64,000 bases of DNA from Roseibium salinum (GTDB lineage Bacteria > Pseudomonadota > Alphaproteobacteria > Rhizobiales > Stappiaceae). The stretch is taken from the NCBI RefSeq assembly GCF_026240905.1, contig NZ_JAPEVI010000003.1, positions 1,674,001-1,738,000 of the forward strand. The letters are read 5' to 3'. Position numbers and translations under genes: made by a program. The notes beneath the pieces were generated by a model. The model was given only the letters and a program-made list of their open reading frames with translations, ran no database searches and was not told the origin of the DNA. This document shows, piece after piece, positions 27,223-36,131 of the stretch; the stretch's first letter is position 1, and each line of letters starts with the position of its first letter.

Positions 27223-28488
27223 TTATGCGGCAACTTTGCGGAAGACAAGCGAGGCATTGGTGCCGCCGAAGCCGAACGAGTTCGACAGGGCAACATTAAT
27301 GTCCATTTGCTTCGGCTTGTGCGGCACCAGATCTATTTCGGTTTCAACCGACGGATTGTCCAGGTTGATCGTCGGCGGCGCCATACCGTCACGGATCGCC
27401 AGAACCGAGAAGATTGCCTCGACCGCCCCCGCGGCACCAAGCAGGTGTCCGATTGACGATTTTGTCGATGACATGGTCAGGCCGGACGCATGTTCGCCGG
27501 CGAGCCGTGTTACGGCGCCCAGTTCGATCTCGTCACCGAGCGGTGTCGAGGTACCGTGGGCATTGACATAGTCGATTTCGGCCGGGCTGACCTGCGCGCG
27601 TTTGAGCGCCGCATCCATGCAGCGGTAGGCGCCGTCGCCGTCGGAGGACGGCGCGGTGATGTGATACGCATCGCCGGACAGACCGTAGCCGATGACCTCG
27701 GCATAGATCGTGGCACCGCGGCGTACAGCGTGTTCATACTCTTCAAGAACGACGACACCCGCGCCCTCACCCATGACGAAGCCGTCACGGGCCTTGTCAT
27801 AGGGCCGGGATCCCTTTTCCGGGGCGTCGTTGAAACCGGTGGACAAAGCCCGGCACGCGGCAAAGCCGGCAAGCGCCAGCCTGCACAGGGGCGACTCCGT
27901 CCCGCCGGCAACCATGACATCGGCATCGCCGAAGGCGATCAGGCGCGAGGCGTCGCCGATGGCGTGGGCACCGGTGGAACACGCGGTCACGACTGCGTGG
28001 TTCGGCCCCTTGAAACTGTGGCGGATGGAAACATAGCCGCCGGCAAGATTGATGAGCCGGCCGGGAATGAAGAACGGGCTGAGGCGCCGCGGGCCTTTCT
28101 CGGCCAGCAGATTTGCGCCCTGTTCGATGCCCTGAAGGCCGCCGATACCGGAGCCGATCAGAACGCCGGATCGGGCCTGCTGTTCATAGGATTCCGCCTT
28201 GTAGCCGGAATCCGCGATCGCCTGATCGGCGGCAGCCATGGCGTAGACGATGAAGTCGTCGACCTTGCGCTGCTCCTTGACGTCCATCCAGTCATCCGGA
28301 TTGAAGGCGCCTTCAGCGGCAGGATCACGCGGGATCTGGCACGCGATCTGGCAGGCCAAATCGTCGACTTTGAAATTGGTGACCTTGTTGGCCCCGCTCT
28401 TACCCTCAAGGATCTTCTTCCAAGTGACATCAACACCGCTGCCAAGCGGCGTCACCATGCCCAACCCAGTTACGACAACTCGCCTCAT
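27223..28488 (-). CDS. fabF: beta-ketoacyl-ACP synthase II
   Basis: A 421-residue condensing enzyme extending acyl chains on ACP by two carbons. The Cys-His-His triad is visible: VVTACSTGAHA, NAHGTSTPLGD and SSTKSSIGHLLGAAG. Starts MRRVVVTGLGMVTPLG. Placed after acpP and before mltG, standard for the order Hyphomicrobiales. Confidence 0.97.
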   Translation of the reverse strand: MRRVVVTGLGMVTPLGSGVDVTWKKILEGKSGANKVTNFKVDDLACQIACQIPRDPAAEGAFNPDDWMDVKEQRKVDDFIVYAMAAADQAIADSGYKAESYEQQARSGVLIGSGIGGLQGIEQGANLLAEKGPRRLSPFFIPGRLINLAGGYVSIRHSFKGPNHAVVTACSTGAHAIGDASRLIAFGDADVMVAGGTESPLCRLALAGFAACRALSTGFNDAPEKGSRPYDKARDGFVMGEGAGVVVLEEYEHAVRRGATIYAEVIGYGLSGDAYHITAPSSDGDGAYRCMDAALKRAQVSPAEIDYVNAHGTSTPLGDEIELGAVTRLAGEHASGLTMSSTKSSIGHLLGAAGAVEAIFSVLAIRDGMAPPTINLDNPSVETEIDLVPHKPKQMDINVALSNSFGFGGTNASLVFRKVAA

Positions 28489-28572
28489 TCACCTGCACTT
28501 ACGTTGGATGGGCCAGACGGGGTTTGCCCCGCCGGCCCGATCTTCAAAATGAAATCAACAAGGGCACTGCCC

Positions 28573-28806
28573 TTACTTGTTGGCTTCCAGGAACTTTACA
28601 GCGTCGCCAACAGTGAGGATGGTTTCTGCTGCGGTATCCGGGATTTCAACGCCGAATTCTTCTTCAAATGCCATGACCAGTTCAACGGTGTCGAGGCTGT
28701 CAGCGCCGAGATCGTCGATGAAGCTTGCACCTTCCACAACCTTATCAGCGTCAACACCGAGGTGTTCAACGACGATTTTCTTTACCCGATCCGCGATATC
28801 GCTCAT
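28573..28806 (-). CDS. acpP: acyl carrier protein
   Basis: The 77-residue acidic four-helix carrier. The phosphopantetheine attachment Ser is in [10 protein letters not shown] (about residue 37). Begins [24 protein letters not shown] gives a good ribosome site, in keeping with its high expression. The 230-base gap to fabG upstream probably contains its own promoter, though I could not fix the hexamers. Confidence 0.98.
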   Translation of the reverse strand: MSDIADRVKKIVVEHLGVDADKVVEGASFIDDLGADSLDTVELVMAFEEEFGVEIPDTAAETILTVGDAVKFLEANK

Positions 28807-29040
28807 CTTTCACTTCCTTAGTTTGTCTAATCATCTCTCGCGAAACTGCCCCGAACCGGTTTGCATGACAGCGGCGGTGCGAACTCGCAGTATTCAAGAT
28901 GTCGCCGCGCAGTCAGGACAGTAGACTGCGCCATTCGTAACAATCGGCGGGTTGGTAACACACTTTGTTGACCTTTACCAGCCGGTCCAGGCCGCTTGCG
29001 AGCGACCCGGATTCTTTTGCCTGTTCGGCGAAACTTCCTT

Positions 29041-29778
29041 TTAAATCATAGCCATGCCGCCATTGACGTGCAGGGTCTGTCCCGTCACGTATGCGGCTTC
29101 GTCACTGGCAAGATACAGAGCGGCCGACGCAATCTCGGCGGAAGTGCCCAAACGGCCTGCCGGGACGCTCGTCAGAATCGATTCCTTTTGCTTGTCGTTC
29201 AGCGCATCGGTCATGGCCGTTTCGATGAACCCCGGCGCAATGGCGTTGACCGTGATGTTCCGGCTGGCGACTTCGCGGGCCAGCGACTTGTACATTCCGA
29301 TCATGCCGGCCTTGGCCGCAGCATAGTTCGTCTGACCCGGATTACCGGTGACGCCGACAACCGAGGTGATCCCGATGATCCGGCCCTGGCGGCGCTTCAT
29401 CATGCCCTTGATGGCAGCCCGGCACAGAAGGAACCCGGAGGTCAGGTTGACTTCCAGCACCTGGTCCCACTCCTCATCCTTCATGCGCATGAAGATGTTG
29501 TCGCGGGTGATGCCGGCATTGTTCACCAGAATGTCGACCGATCCCATTTTCTCTTCCGCGGCCGGCAGAAGCGCGTTGACGGCTTCGCGGTCGGAAAGGT
29601 TTGCAGGGGTGACATAGGCGCGCTCGCCGAGATCCGCCGCAAGGGCCTCCAGCTTTTCCGCGCGGGTGCCGGACAAGGATACGGCTGCGCCCTGCGCGTG
29701 CAATGCGCGGGCAATAGCCTCGCCGATCCCGCCGGTCGCGCCGGTGACGAGTGCGTTTTTCCCTTCCAAGCTGAACAT
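29041..29778 (-). CDS. fabG: 3-oxoacyl-ACP reductase
   Basis: NADPH-dependent reductase of the short-chain family, 245 residues. Cofactor loop TGATGGIGEAIA, NNAG motif, catalytic Ser in GITSVVG and Tyr/Lys in NYAAAKAG are all present. It lies between fabD and acpP in the fatty-acid cluster. Confidence 0.96.
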   Translation of the reverse strand: MFSLEGKNALVTGATGGIGEAIARALHAQGAAVSLSGTRAEKLEALAADLGERAYVTPANLSDREAVNALLPAAEEKMGSVDILVNNAGITRDNIFMRMKDEEWDQVLEVNLTSGFLLCRAAIKGMMKRRQGRIIGITSVVGVTGNPGQTNYAAAKAGMIGMYKSLAREVASRNITVNAIAPGFIETAMTDALNDKQKESILTSVPAGRLGTSAEIASAALYLASDEAAYVTGQTLHVNGGMAMI

Positions 29779-29846
29779 TCGGAGTCCTTCCCTGATCTCG
29801 TGTGCCCGCGGCGGGACTTAATGGATTGTCGGCGGCGATAAAAGGC

Positions 29847-30791
29847 TTATCCGGAGATCTTTTCCATAAGAACGTCGATATCTTCCGGAGAATTTACCGC
29901 AAGACCGGCGGCTTCCTTGTCGATGCGTTTGACCATGCCGGTCAGAACCTTGCCGGTCCCCACTTCCACGAAGGTATCGACACCGTTTTGCGCGAGCCAG
30001 GTGATGCTCTCGCGCCAGCGGACGGTACCCGTCACCTGTTCGACCAGGCGGCTGCGGATTTCGTCAGGGTCGGTGATCGGCGCGGCCAGGACGTTGGCCA
30101 CAAGCGGAACGGCGGGTGTACGTATCTGCGCGTTGGCAAGGGCTTCGGACATGGCTTCGGCGGCCGGCGCCATCAGCGCGCAATGAAACGGTGCGCTGAC
30201 CGGCAGCAGCACCGCGCGACGTGCACCTCTGGCCTTGGCAATTTCAACGGCCCGCTCGACGGCGGCCACGTGACCGGAGACAACCACCTGTCCCGGCGCG
30301 TTGTCATTGGCGGCCTGGCAGACCTCGCCCTGAGCCGCGGCCTGGGCGATCTCGGCCGCCAAATCAAAATCGAGACCCAGCAGCGCGGCCATTGCCCCCT
30401 GCCCGACGGGAACCGCATTCTGCATGGCATCACCGCGCACGCGCAGGAGCCGAGCGGTCGTGGCGAGATCCAGGCTGCCGGCGGCAGCCAGCGCCGAATA
30501 TTCACCCAGCGAATGGCCGGCCACGTAGGATACGCGGGCTTTCAGAGCGAGGCCCCTGGCCTCCAGCACGCGCATCGTTGCGATGCTGACGGCCATGAGT
30601 GCGGGCTGTGCATTGGCGGTCAGCGTCAACGCGTCTTCGGGGCCGTTCCACATCACCTCGGACAGCTTTTGCCCGAGCGCTTCATCCACTTCGTCAAAGA
30701 CGGCTTTCGCCTGCGGATAGGTATCGGCAAGGATCTTGCCCATTCCCACGCTCTGGCTGCCCTGGCCGGGAAAGGTGAATGCGATGGTCAT
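29847..30791 (-). CDS. fabD: malonyl-CoA:ACP transacylase
   Basis: Loads malonate onto ACP. The 314-residue protein starts MTIAFTFPGQGSQSVGMGKI and has the nucleophile elbow GHSLGEYSAL (catalytic Ser), with the partner His in VSAPFHCALM. The frame is open upstream to 30959, but all family members begin close to the FPGQGSQ motif. First gene of the minus-strand fatty-acid cluster, divergent from rpsF. Confidence 0.97.
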   Translation of the reverse strand: MTIAFTFPGQGSQSVGMGKILADTYPQAKAVFDEVDEALGQKLSEVMWNGPEDALTLTANAQPALMAVSIATMRVLEARGLALKARVSYVAGHSLGEYSALAAAGSLDLATTARLLRVRGDAMQNAVPVGQGAMAALLGLDFDLAAEIAQAAAQGEVCQAANDNAPGQVVVSGHVAAVERAVEIAKARGARRAVLLPVSAPFHCALMAPAAEAMSEALANAQIRTPAVPLVANVLAAPITDPDEIRSRLVEQVTGTVRWRESITWLAQNGVDTFVEVGTGKVLTGMVKRIDKEAAGLAVNSPEDIDVLMEKISG

Positions 30792-30914
30792 CTGGAAAGC
30801 GCCTCCGTGACACGTGTGCGGATCTTCAGGGCCGCAAGGCAAAAGATCGCCGGCTTCAATAGAAAGCGGACAGCAGCCCGGCAAGGGCTTGCATATCGAA
30901 CTTGGCGCGAGGCT

Positions 30915-30941
30915 ATGATACGCTCTTGCCCGAACTGTCAA
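30915..30941 (-). promoter_or_regulatory. probable promoter of the fabD cluster
   Basis: On the minus strand TTGACA (30936-30941) precedes TATCAT (30915-30920). The -35 is perfect but the spacer is only 15 bases. It lies about 125 bases upstream of the fabD ATG. Confidence 0.4.
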
Positions 30942-31003
30942 GGCCCAGCCACCATTCATTTCGCAAAACTAGCCGCTTTTGCGTGCCTTTTCACGGATGG
31001 TCC

Positions 31004-31031
31004 TTGCATTTTCTCCGAAACCGAGTATAGA
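31004..31031 (+). promoter_or_regulatory. probable promoter of the rpsF-rpsR-rplI operon
   Basis: TTGCAT (31004-31009) and TATAGA (31026-31031) are spaced by 16 bases, about 175 bases before rpsF. The 414-base divergent region 30792-31205 otherwise holds no gene. The 170-base leader could contain an S6:S18-binding structure, as in many bacteria, but I could not identify its conserved bulge with confidence. Confidence 0.45.
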
Positions 31032-31205
31032 CCGCGCTTCATCCGGGGTATGGCCGGGGGCTGAACGGAAGGGCTTTTGCTAGGATCTGTAAAGAGATCC
31101 GACTTCCCGTGTTCCCGCTCTCGTTAGAATTCTCGTGCCTTTCCGGGGCTACGAGGAGGCTCTGCGCCAATCCCGCGTTGTCAACATGAAGAAAGGCTTG
31201 TTTCC

Positions 31206-31658
31206 ATGCCTCTGTACGAGCATATCTTCCTGGCGCGCCAGGACGTTTCGGCCCAGCAGGTCGAACAACTCGTCGAACAGTACAAGGGCCTCATCGAAGG
31301 CGCTGGCGGTACTGTCGGCAAGGTGGAAAACTGGGGTCTGCGGTCCCTCGCTTACCGCATCAAGAAGAACCGTAAGGCTCACTACACCCTGATGAACATC
31401 AACGCGCCGCATGCAGCGGTTGCCGAAATGGAACGCCAGATGGGCCTGAGCGAAGACATTCTGCGTCACATGACCTTCCGCGTCGATGAGCTGGATGAAG
31501 AACCGTCCGCCATGATGCAGAAGCGTGACCGTGACGACCGCCGTGGCGGTGGCCGCGGTGAACGTGGCGACCGCGACCGTGGTGATCGCGGCGACCGTGG
31601 TGATCGTGGCGACCGTCCAGGCGGCAGCCGTCCTCCGCGCCGGGCAGAAGGGGAGTAA
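31206..31658 (+). CDS. rpsF: 30S ribosomal protein S6
   Basis: A 150-residue S6 starting [20 protein letters not shown], with the family stretch [20 protein letters not shown]. The last 45 residues are a low-complexity basic/acidic tail with RGD repeats ([17 protein letters not shown]), longer than the E. coli tail and typical of this class. First gene of rpsF-rpsR-rplI. Confidence 0.97.
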   Translation: MPLYEHIFLARQDVSAQQVEQLVEQYKGLIEGAGGTVGKVENWGLRSLAYRIKKNRKAHYTLMNINAPHAAVAEMERQMGLSEDILRHMTFRVDELDEEPSAMMQKRDRDDRRGGGRGERGDRDRGDRGDRGDRGDRPGGSRPPRRAEGE

Positions 31659-31664
31659 GAGATA

Positions 31665-31913
31665 ATGGTTGATATTGCACAACTTCCGAGCCGCCGTCCG
31701 TTCTTCCGCCGCCGGAAGACCTGCCCGTTCTCCGGTGCCAATGCGCCGAAGATCGACTACAAGGACATTCGTCTGCTGCAGCGCTACATCTCTGAGCGCG
31801 GCAAGATCGTTCCGAGCCGCATCACCGCGGTTTCCGCGCGCAAGCAGCGTGAACTGGCCCGTGCGATCAAGCGCGCCCGCCTGCTCGGCCTGCTGCCGTT
31901 CGTGATCAGCTAA
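31665..31913 (+). CDS. rpsR: 30S ribosomal protein S18
   Basis: An 82-residue S18 with [20 protein letters not shown] and [20 protein letters not shown]. It pairs with S6 on the small-subunit platform. Six bases after rpsF, with GGGAG in the rpsF stop region serving as ribosome site. Confidence 0.98.
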   Translation: MVDIAQLPSRRPFFRRRKTCPFSGANAPKIDYKDIRLLQRYISERGKIVPSRITAVSARKQRELARAIKRARLLGLLPFVIS

Positions 31914-32026
31914 GCGCTTCTCGTTTTTTGAGATGCTTCTCCCGGGCCTGCCCGGGAGACCCGAATTGGGGCCGCGGGCAATCGGCCTCTAACCACCGCG
32001 ACCGGTGGGACAGTAGGAGAAATAGA

Positions 32027-32617
32027 ATGCAAGTTATCCTTCTTGAGCGTATCGCCAGGCTCGGTCAGATGGGCGACACCGTGCGTGTTCGCGACGGCTA
32101 TGCCCGCAACTTCCTGTTGCCGCAAGGCAAGGCTCTGCGCGCCAACAAGTCCAATCTGGAGCGTTTCGAGCGTGAGCGCGCTCAGCTCGAAGCCCGTAAC
32201 CTGGAGCGCAAGGCCGAAGCCGAAGCCGTTGCTTCCAAGCTCGACGGCGAAAGCCTGGTCATGATCCGCTCCGCAGGCGAAACCGGCCAGCTCTACGGGT
32301 CCGTATCCACCCGCGATGTCGCGGAAGGCCTGACCAAAGCCGGCTTCTCCGTTGGCCGCAGCCAGGTTGAACTGCGTTTCCCGATCAAGACGATCGGCGT
32401 CCACAACGTTCTGATCCAGCTGCACCCGGAAGTCGAAGTGTCCGTCACCGTCAACGTTGCCCGTTCTGAAGACGAGGCAGCCCGTCAGGCGGCCGGCGAG
32501 GATCTCTCCACTCCGGAACAGGACGTCTTCGAATTCGAAGAGGACGAAGAGGCTGAAGGCACCGAAGAAGACGGCGCCGAAGCCGCAGAAGAAGCAACCG
32601 GCGAAGAGGAAGCCTGA
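32027..32617 (+). CDS. rplI: 50S ribosomal protein L9
   Basis: A 196-residue L9 beginning [20 protein letters not shown], with the linker helix and C-terminal domain. About 45 acidic residues at the end ([20 protein letters not shown]) extend beyond the usual 150, as seen in alphaproteobacterial L9. The start follows TAGGAG at the right distance. A terminator follows. Confidence 0.97.
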   Translation: MQVILLERIARLGQMGDTVRVRDGYARNFLLPQGKALRANKSNLERFERERAQLEARNLERKAEAEAVASKLDGESLVMIRSAGETGQLYGSVSTRDVAEGLTKAGFSVGRSQVELRFPIKTIGVHNVLIQLHPEVEVSVTVNVARSEDEAARQAAGEDLSTPEQDVFEFEEDEEAEGTEEDGAEAAEEATGEEEA

Positions 32618-32652
32618 TTCTAAGGCCCATTCCTGCTTCACCAGCTCATTTG

Positions 32653-32680
32653 AACGGCGCCCGAGTGGCGCCGTTTTTCG
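32653..32680 (+). terminator. rho-independent terminator of the rpsF operon
   Basis: AACGGCGCC pairs with GGCGCCGTT around a five-base loop, followed by TTTCGTTTT. Located 36 bases past the rplI stop. Confidence 0.85.
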
Positions 32681-32989
32681 TTTTGCCGGCACCGCTTTCG
32701 CCGCCAGCGATCACGGGGCCTAAGGCGGGGATTTCAGACTCTGCCGCAACACCTTGAAAGCCCTCACACATTTGTTAACTTCCTGTTCATCAATTCAAAA
32801 GTATATTTAATTTCAACAACTAAGAACTAGCATGCTGAGTCTGCAACGGTCTTCCGAGTCAAGCAGGATTCGATTCTTTCCCCGTTGATCTGTGGTTGAC
32901 AGTGGGAATCAGCTAGAGCTCGGTTTGAAGCCTTGAGCCCGCATTCGGCAAAGAGTATTCCGAATGCACTTGGGTCATCGGGGGTCGGT
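32681..32989 (+). other. intergenic region upstream of dnaB
   Basis: This 309-base stretch has an A/T-rich patch at about 32770-32830, including TTCCTG and TATATT spaced by 16 bases, and an isolated TTGACA near 32896 without a convincing -10 element. One or both may drive dnaB. No gene or RNA is recognised. Confidence 0.35.
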
Positions 32990-34475
32990 ATGAAGGGCAC
33001 GCTACAGAAGGTTGAAACGGCAGAAGAGGCTCAGCGCCTCGCGCCGCATAATGCGGAGGCGGAACGGCAGCTCCTGGGCGCGATTCTGGTGAACAACGAG
33101 ACGTTCTACCGGGTCTCCGACTTTCTCGAGCCGCACCATTTCTTCGTACCGCCTCACCAGGACATCTACGAGAAGATCAGCCATCTGATACGGGCCGGCA
33201 AGACCGCCTCTCCGATCACGCTGAAAACGTTCTACCCGGCCAATGCCAAGATCGCGGACCTGTCGGCGACCCAGTTCCTGCTGCGCCTTGCCGGTGATGC
33301 CGCCTCGATCATCAATGCGGAGGATTACGGCCGCACGATCTATGACCTGGCGATCTCGCCGGAACCTGATCCGCATCGGCGAGGACATGGTCAACATCGC
33401 CTATGACGCGCCGATCGACGTGCCGCCGACCCAGCAGATCGACGATGCCGAGCGCCGACTGTTCGAATTGGCGGAAACGGGCCGCGCAGAGGGAGGCTTC
33501 ATCTCCTTTGGCGATGCGCTTACCGAAACGATCGAGATGGCCCATGCCGCCTGGAACCGCGAGGGCGCGCTGTCCGGCATCTCGACGGGGCTGCGCGAAC
33601 TCGACCGGCTGATGGGTGGTCTGCAGCAGTCGGACCTGATCGTTCTCGCCGGCCGCCCCGCGATGGGCAAGACGTCGCTGGCAACCAACATCGCCTACAA
33701 TGTCGCCCAATCCTACAAGGCCGAGGAGCAGCAGGACGGAGCGATCAAGACCGTCAACGGCGGCGTGGTCGGCTTCTTCTCGCTCGAAATGTCGGCCGAA
33801 CAGCTGGCCACGCGTATCATTTCCGAACAGGCGGAGATTTCGTCCTCCAAGATCCGCCGCGGCGACATTACCGAAGCCGAATTCGAAAAACTCGCCGCCT
33901 GCGCCCAGACGATGCAGACGGTTCCGCTGCATGTGGACCAGACCGGCGGCATCTCGATTGCCGCGCTGGTGGCCAAGGCGCGCCGCCTGAAACGCCAGCG
34001 CGGGCTGGACCTCCTGGTGGTCGACTATATTCAGCTGCTTTCCGGGTCGGCCAAGAACTCCGGCAACCGGGTGCAGGAAATCACGGAAATCACCACGGGG
34101 CTTAAGGCTCTCGCGAAGGAACTCAACGTTCCGATCATCGCGCTGTCACAGCTGTCGCGCCAGGTGGAATCGCGGGACGACAAGCGGCCGATGATGTCGG
34201 ACCTGCGCGAATCGGGTTCCATCGAGCAGGACGCCGACGTGATCCTGTTCGTTTATCGCGAGGAGTATTATCTCTCCAAGACCGAGCCGGATGTCGGCTC
34301 GCCGGAATATGCCACCTGGGAAGCCAAGCATGATGCGGCCAAGGGCAAGGCGGAAATCATCATCGCCAAGCAGCGCCACGGCCCGACCGGTACCGCCAAC
34401 CTGCACTTCCAGGGCGAATTCACCCGCTTCTCCGATCTTGCCGAGGAAGATCACCTGCCGCAGCGCTACGAATAG
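32990..34475 (+). CDS. dnaB: replicative DNA helicase, frame broken near 33356
   Basis: The hexameric fork helicase. N-domain: APHNAEAERQLLGAILVNNE. RecA core: Walker A GRPAMGKTSLA, family stretches SLEMSAEQLATRI and LLVVDYIQLL, and SDLRESGSIEQDADVI. The frame shifts after TIYDLAI; removing one T at about 33356 gives RRNLIRIGEDMVNIAYD and a continuous 494-residue protein. Because dnaB is essential, this is almost certainly a sequence error. I chose ATG 32990 (GGGGG ahead); a TTG at 32933 is also open. Alone between rplI and alr. Confidence 0.93.
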
Positions 34476-34516
34476 CCGCTGCAGGGCAGTTCGTTGCCGC
34501 CACGTGAAACCTCAAC

Positions 34517-34547
34517 CGGCCGCGAGCACCAGGCGCGGCCGTTTCTT
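34517..34547 (+). terminator. probable terminator of dnaB
   Basis: CGGCCGCG and CGCGGCCG form an eight-pair stem around a nine-base loop, followed by the interrupted T-tract TTTCTTCCT. Lies 41 bases past the dnaB stop. Confidence 0.55.
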
Positions 34548-34711
34548 CCTGGACGCCGTTTTCCATCCGGGACGGCTCCTGAGCGGCCCACTTGCCGGAT
34601 CGTCGAGGCCCGTGCCTGATAAAATCATGGTGTTGGCACGCCCCCTCCCCTATACGCTAAGCTTCACACCGATTCACAGGTCTCAAATCTGGCTGGAGCA
34701 AATCGCGGGTC

Positions 34712-35854
34712 GTGTCTCTTACCTACCGCAATCCCTTTCCTTCCGAGCTTTACGGCGGCCGCCTGACCATCGATCCGGATGCGGTTGCGGCGAACTGGAC
34801 GTTCCTGAACGGCAAGCTCGATAGCAAGGCGGAATGCGCGGCCGCGGTCAAGGCGGACGCCTATGGTATTGGCCTGAAAGCAGCCACCGCAGCCCTCTAC
34901 CAGGCCGGATGCCGGACCTTTTTCGTCGCCGTGCCGACCGAGGCAATCGAGCTCCGGGCGCTGCTGCCGGATGCGGTGATATATGTGCTCGACGGGTTGT
35001 TTCCGGGGACCGCCGGGCATTTCCTGGAGCATCACATTCGCCCGGTCCTCGGCTCGCTCGCCGAGCTCCAAGACTGGGCGGCGCTTTGCAAATCGGCGGA
35101 CAGGAGTTTCGATGCGGCGGTGCATGTCGACACGGGCATTCACCGGCTCGGTCTGTCGCCGGCGGAATTTTCAGCGGCAATGTCCGACCGGGATTTGCTC
35201 GGTCCGGTCGTTCCGTCGCTGATCATGAGCCATCTGGCCTGCGGTTCCACGCCCGACCATCCGATGAACCGGCGCCAGCTCGAGCTTTTCCGTGAGGTCA
35301 CGGCACCCTTTGCCGACGTCCCGCGGTCCCTTGCCAATTCCGCAGGTGTCCTGATGGGAGCGGACTATCATTTCGACCTCGCGCGCCCGGGCATTGCCCT
35401 TTACGGCGGCAAGGCGATCGAGACTGCGTCCAATCCGATGAAGCCCGTCGTGAAGGTCGAAGCCCGGATCATGATCGTGCGCGACGTTCCCGAGGGCGAC
35501 ACCATCGGCTACGGCGCACGCCAGACCGCCCGCCGTCCGCTCCGGAATGCGGTGGTTGCCGCCGGCTATGCGGACGGCATGATCCGCCGCGCGAGTTCCA
35601 CCGACGAGCGCCCGGGAGGCTTCGCCATGATCGGCGGCCACAAGGCGCCGATCCTCGGCCGGATTTCCATGGACATGATCACACTGGACGTCACCGACGT
35701 ACCCGAGCATCTTCTCCGGCGCGGCGCGCTTGTGGAAATGCTGGGTCCGACTGTTGCCGCGGCCGATCTTGCAGCCTATGCGCAGACCATCGACTACGAA
35801 TACCTGACCAGCCTCGGCCGCCGCTTCGAGCGCGTCTACGGCCCCCTCACCTGA
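34712..35854 (+). CDS. alr: alanine racemase
   Basis: PLP enzyme making D-alanine for peptidoglycan. The 380-residue protein has the cofactor Lys at residue 47 in AAAVKADAYGIG, the racemase motif DTIGYGARQ with the catalytic Tyr, and a C-terminal ISMDMITLDVTD. The start is GTG 34712, as no ATG lies near the family start. The order dnaB-alr-radA-cvpA-purF is standard for the group. Confidence 0.95.
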   Translation: MSLTYRNPFPSELYGGRLTIDPDAVAANWTFLNGKLDSKAECAAAVKADAYGIGLKAATAALYQAGCRTFFVAVPTEAIELRALLPDAVIYVLDGLFPGTAGHFLEHHIRPVLGSLAELQDWAALCKSADRSFDAAVHVDTGIHRLGLSPAEFSAAMSDRDLLGPVVPSLIMSHLACGSTPDHPMNRRQLELFREVTAPFADVPRSLANSAGVLMGADYHFDLARPGIALYGGKAIETASNPMKPVVKVEARIMIVRDVPEGDTIGYGARQTARRPLRNAVVAAGYADGMIRRASSTDERPGGFAMIGGHKAPILGRISMDMITLDVTDVPEHLLRRGALVEMLGPTVAAADLAAYAQTIDYEYLTSLGRRFERVYGPLT

Positions 35855-35864
35855 TCGGAGCACA

Positions 35865-36130
35865 AGAGCGAATGGCGATAAATATGGATCATTTGATGGC
35901 GGAAAGCAGTTCATTCGGCAAGGCGTGTCGCGAAGCGCGATGCGGAACATCGGGCAAGTGGCGCAACGCTGCCGATGGGCTGCTTTCCGCCACCCGAAGG
36001 GCCGGGCTCTTTTGCCCGCTGACTTCGTTGGATCGCGCTTGTGGTGGGATTGCACCACAGCGCGCAATCCGCCTCGGCAGCAGACAAAAGCGCTCCGGTC
36101 AAATGAACCATATTTATCGTCATTCGCTCT
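35865..36130. mobile_element. 266-bp MITE-like element with 32-bp terminal inverted repeats
   Basis: The first 32 bases (35865-35896, beginning AGAGCGAATGGCGATAAATA) match the reverse complement of the last 32 (36099-36130) at 30 of 32 positions. The interior has two small hairpins (GTGGTG/CACCAC at 36041-36058, and CGGGC/GCCCG around 36003-36018) and no transposase frame. This is the build of a non-autonomous miniature transposable element; a clear target duplication is not visible. It fills almost the whole alr-radA gap and ends one base before the radA ATG, so radA must be read from sequence inside the element. A short frame within it (35872-36132) is a by-product of the repeat. Confidence 0.65.
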
Positions 36131-36131
36131 G

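Noticed and set aside
31032..31205. S6:S18 leader RNA before rpsF
   Set aside because: The position fits, but I could not find the conserved bulge and stems clearly enough to call it.
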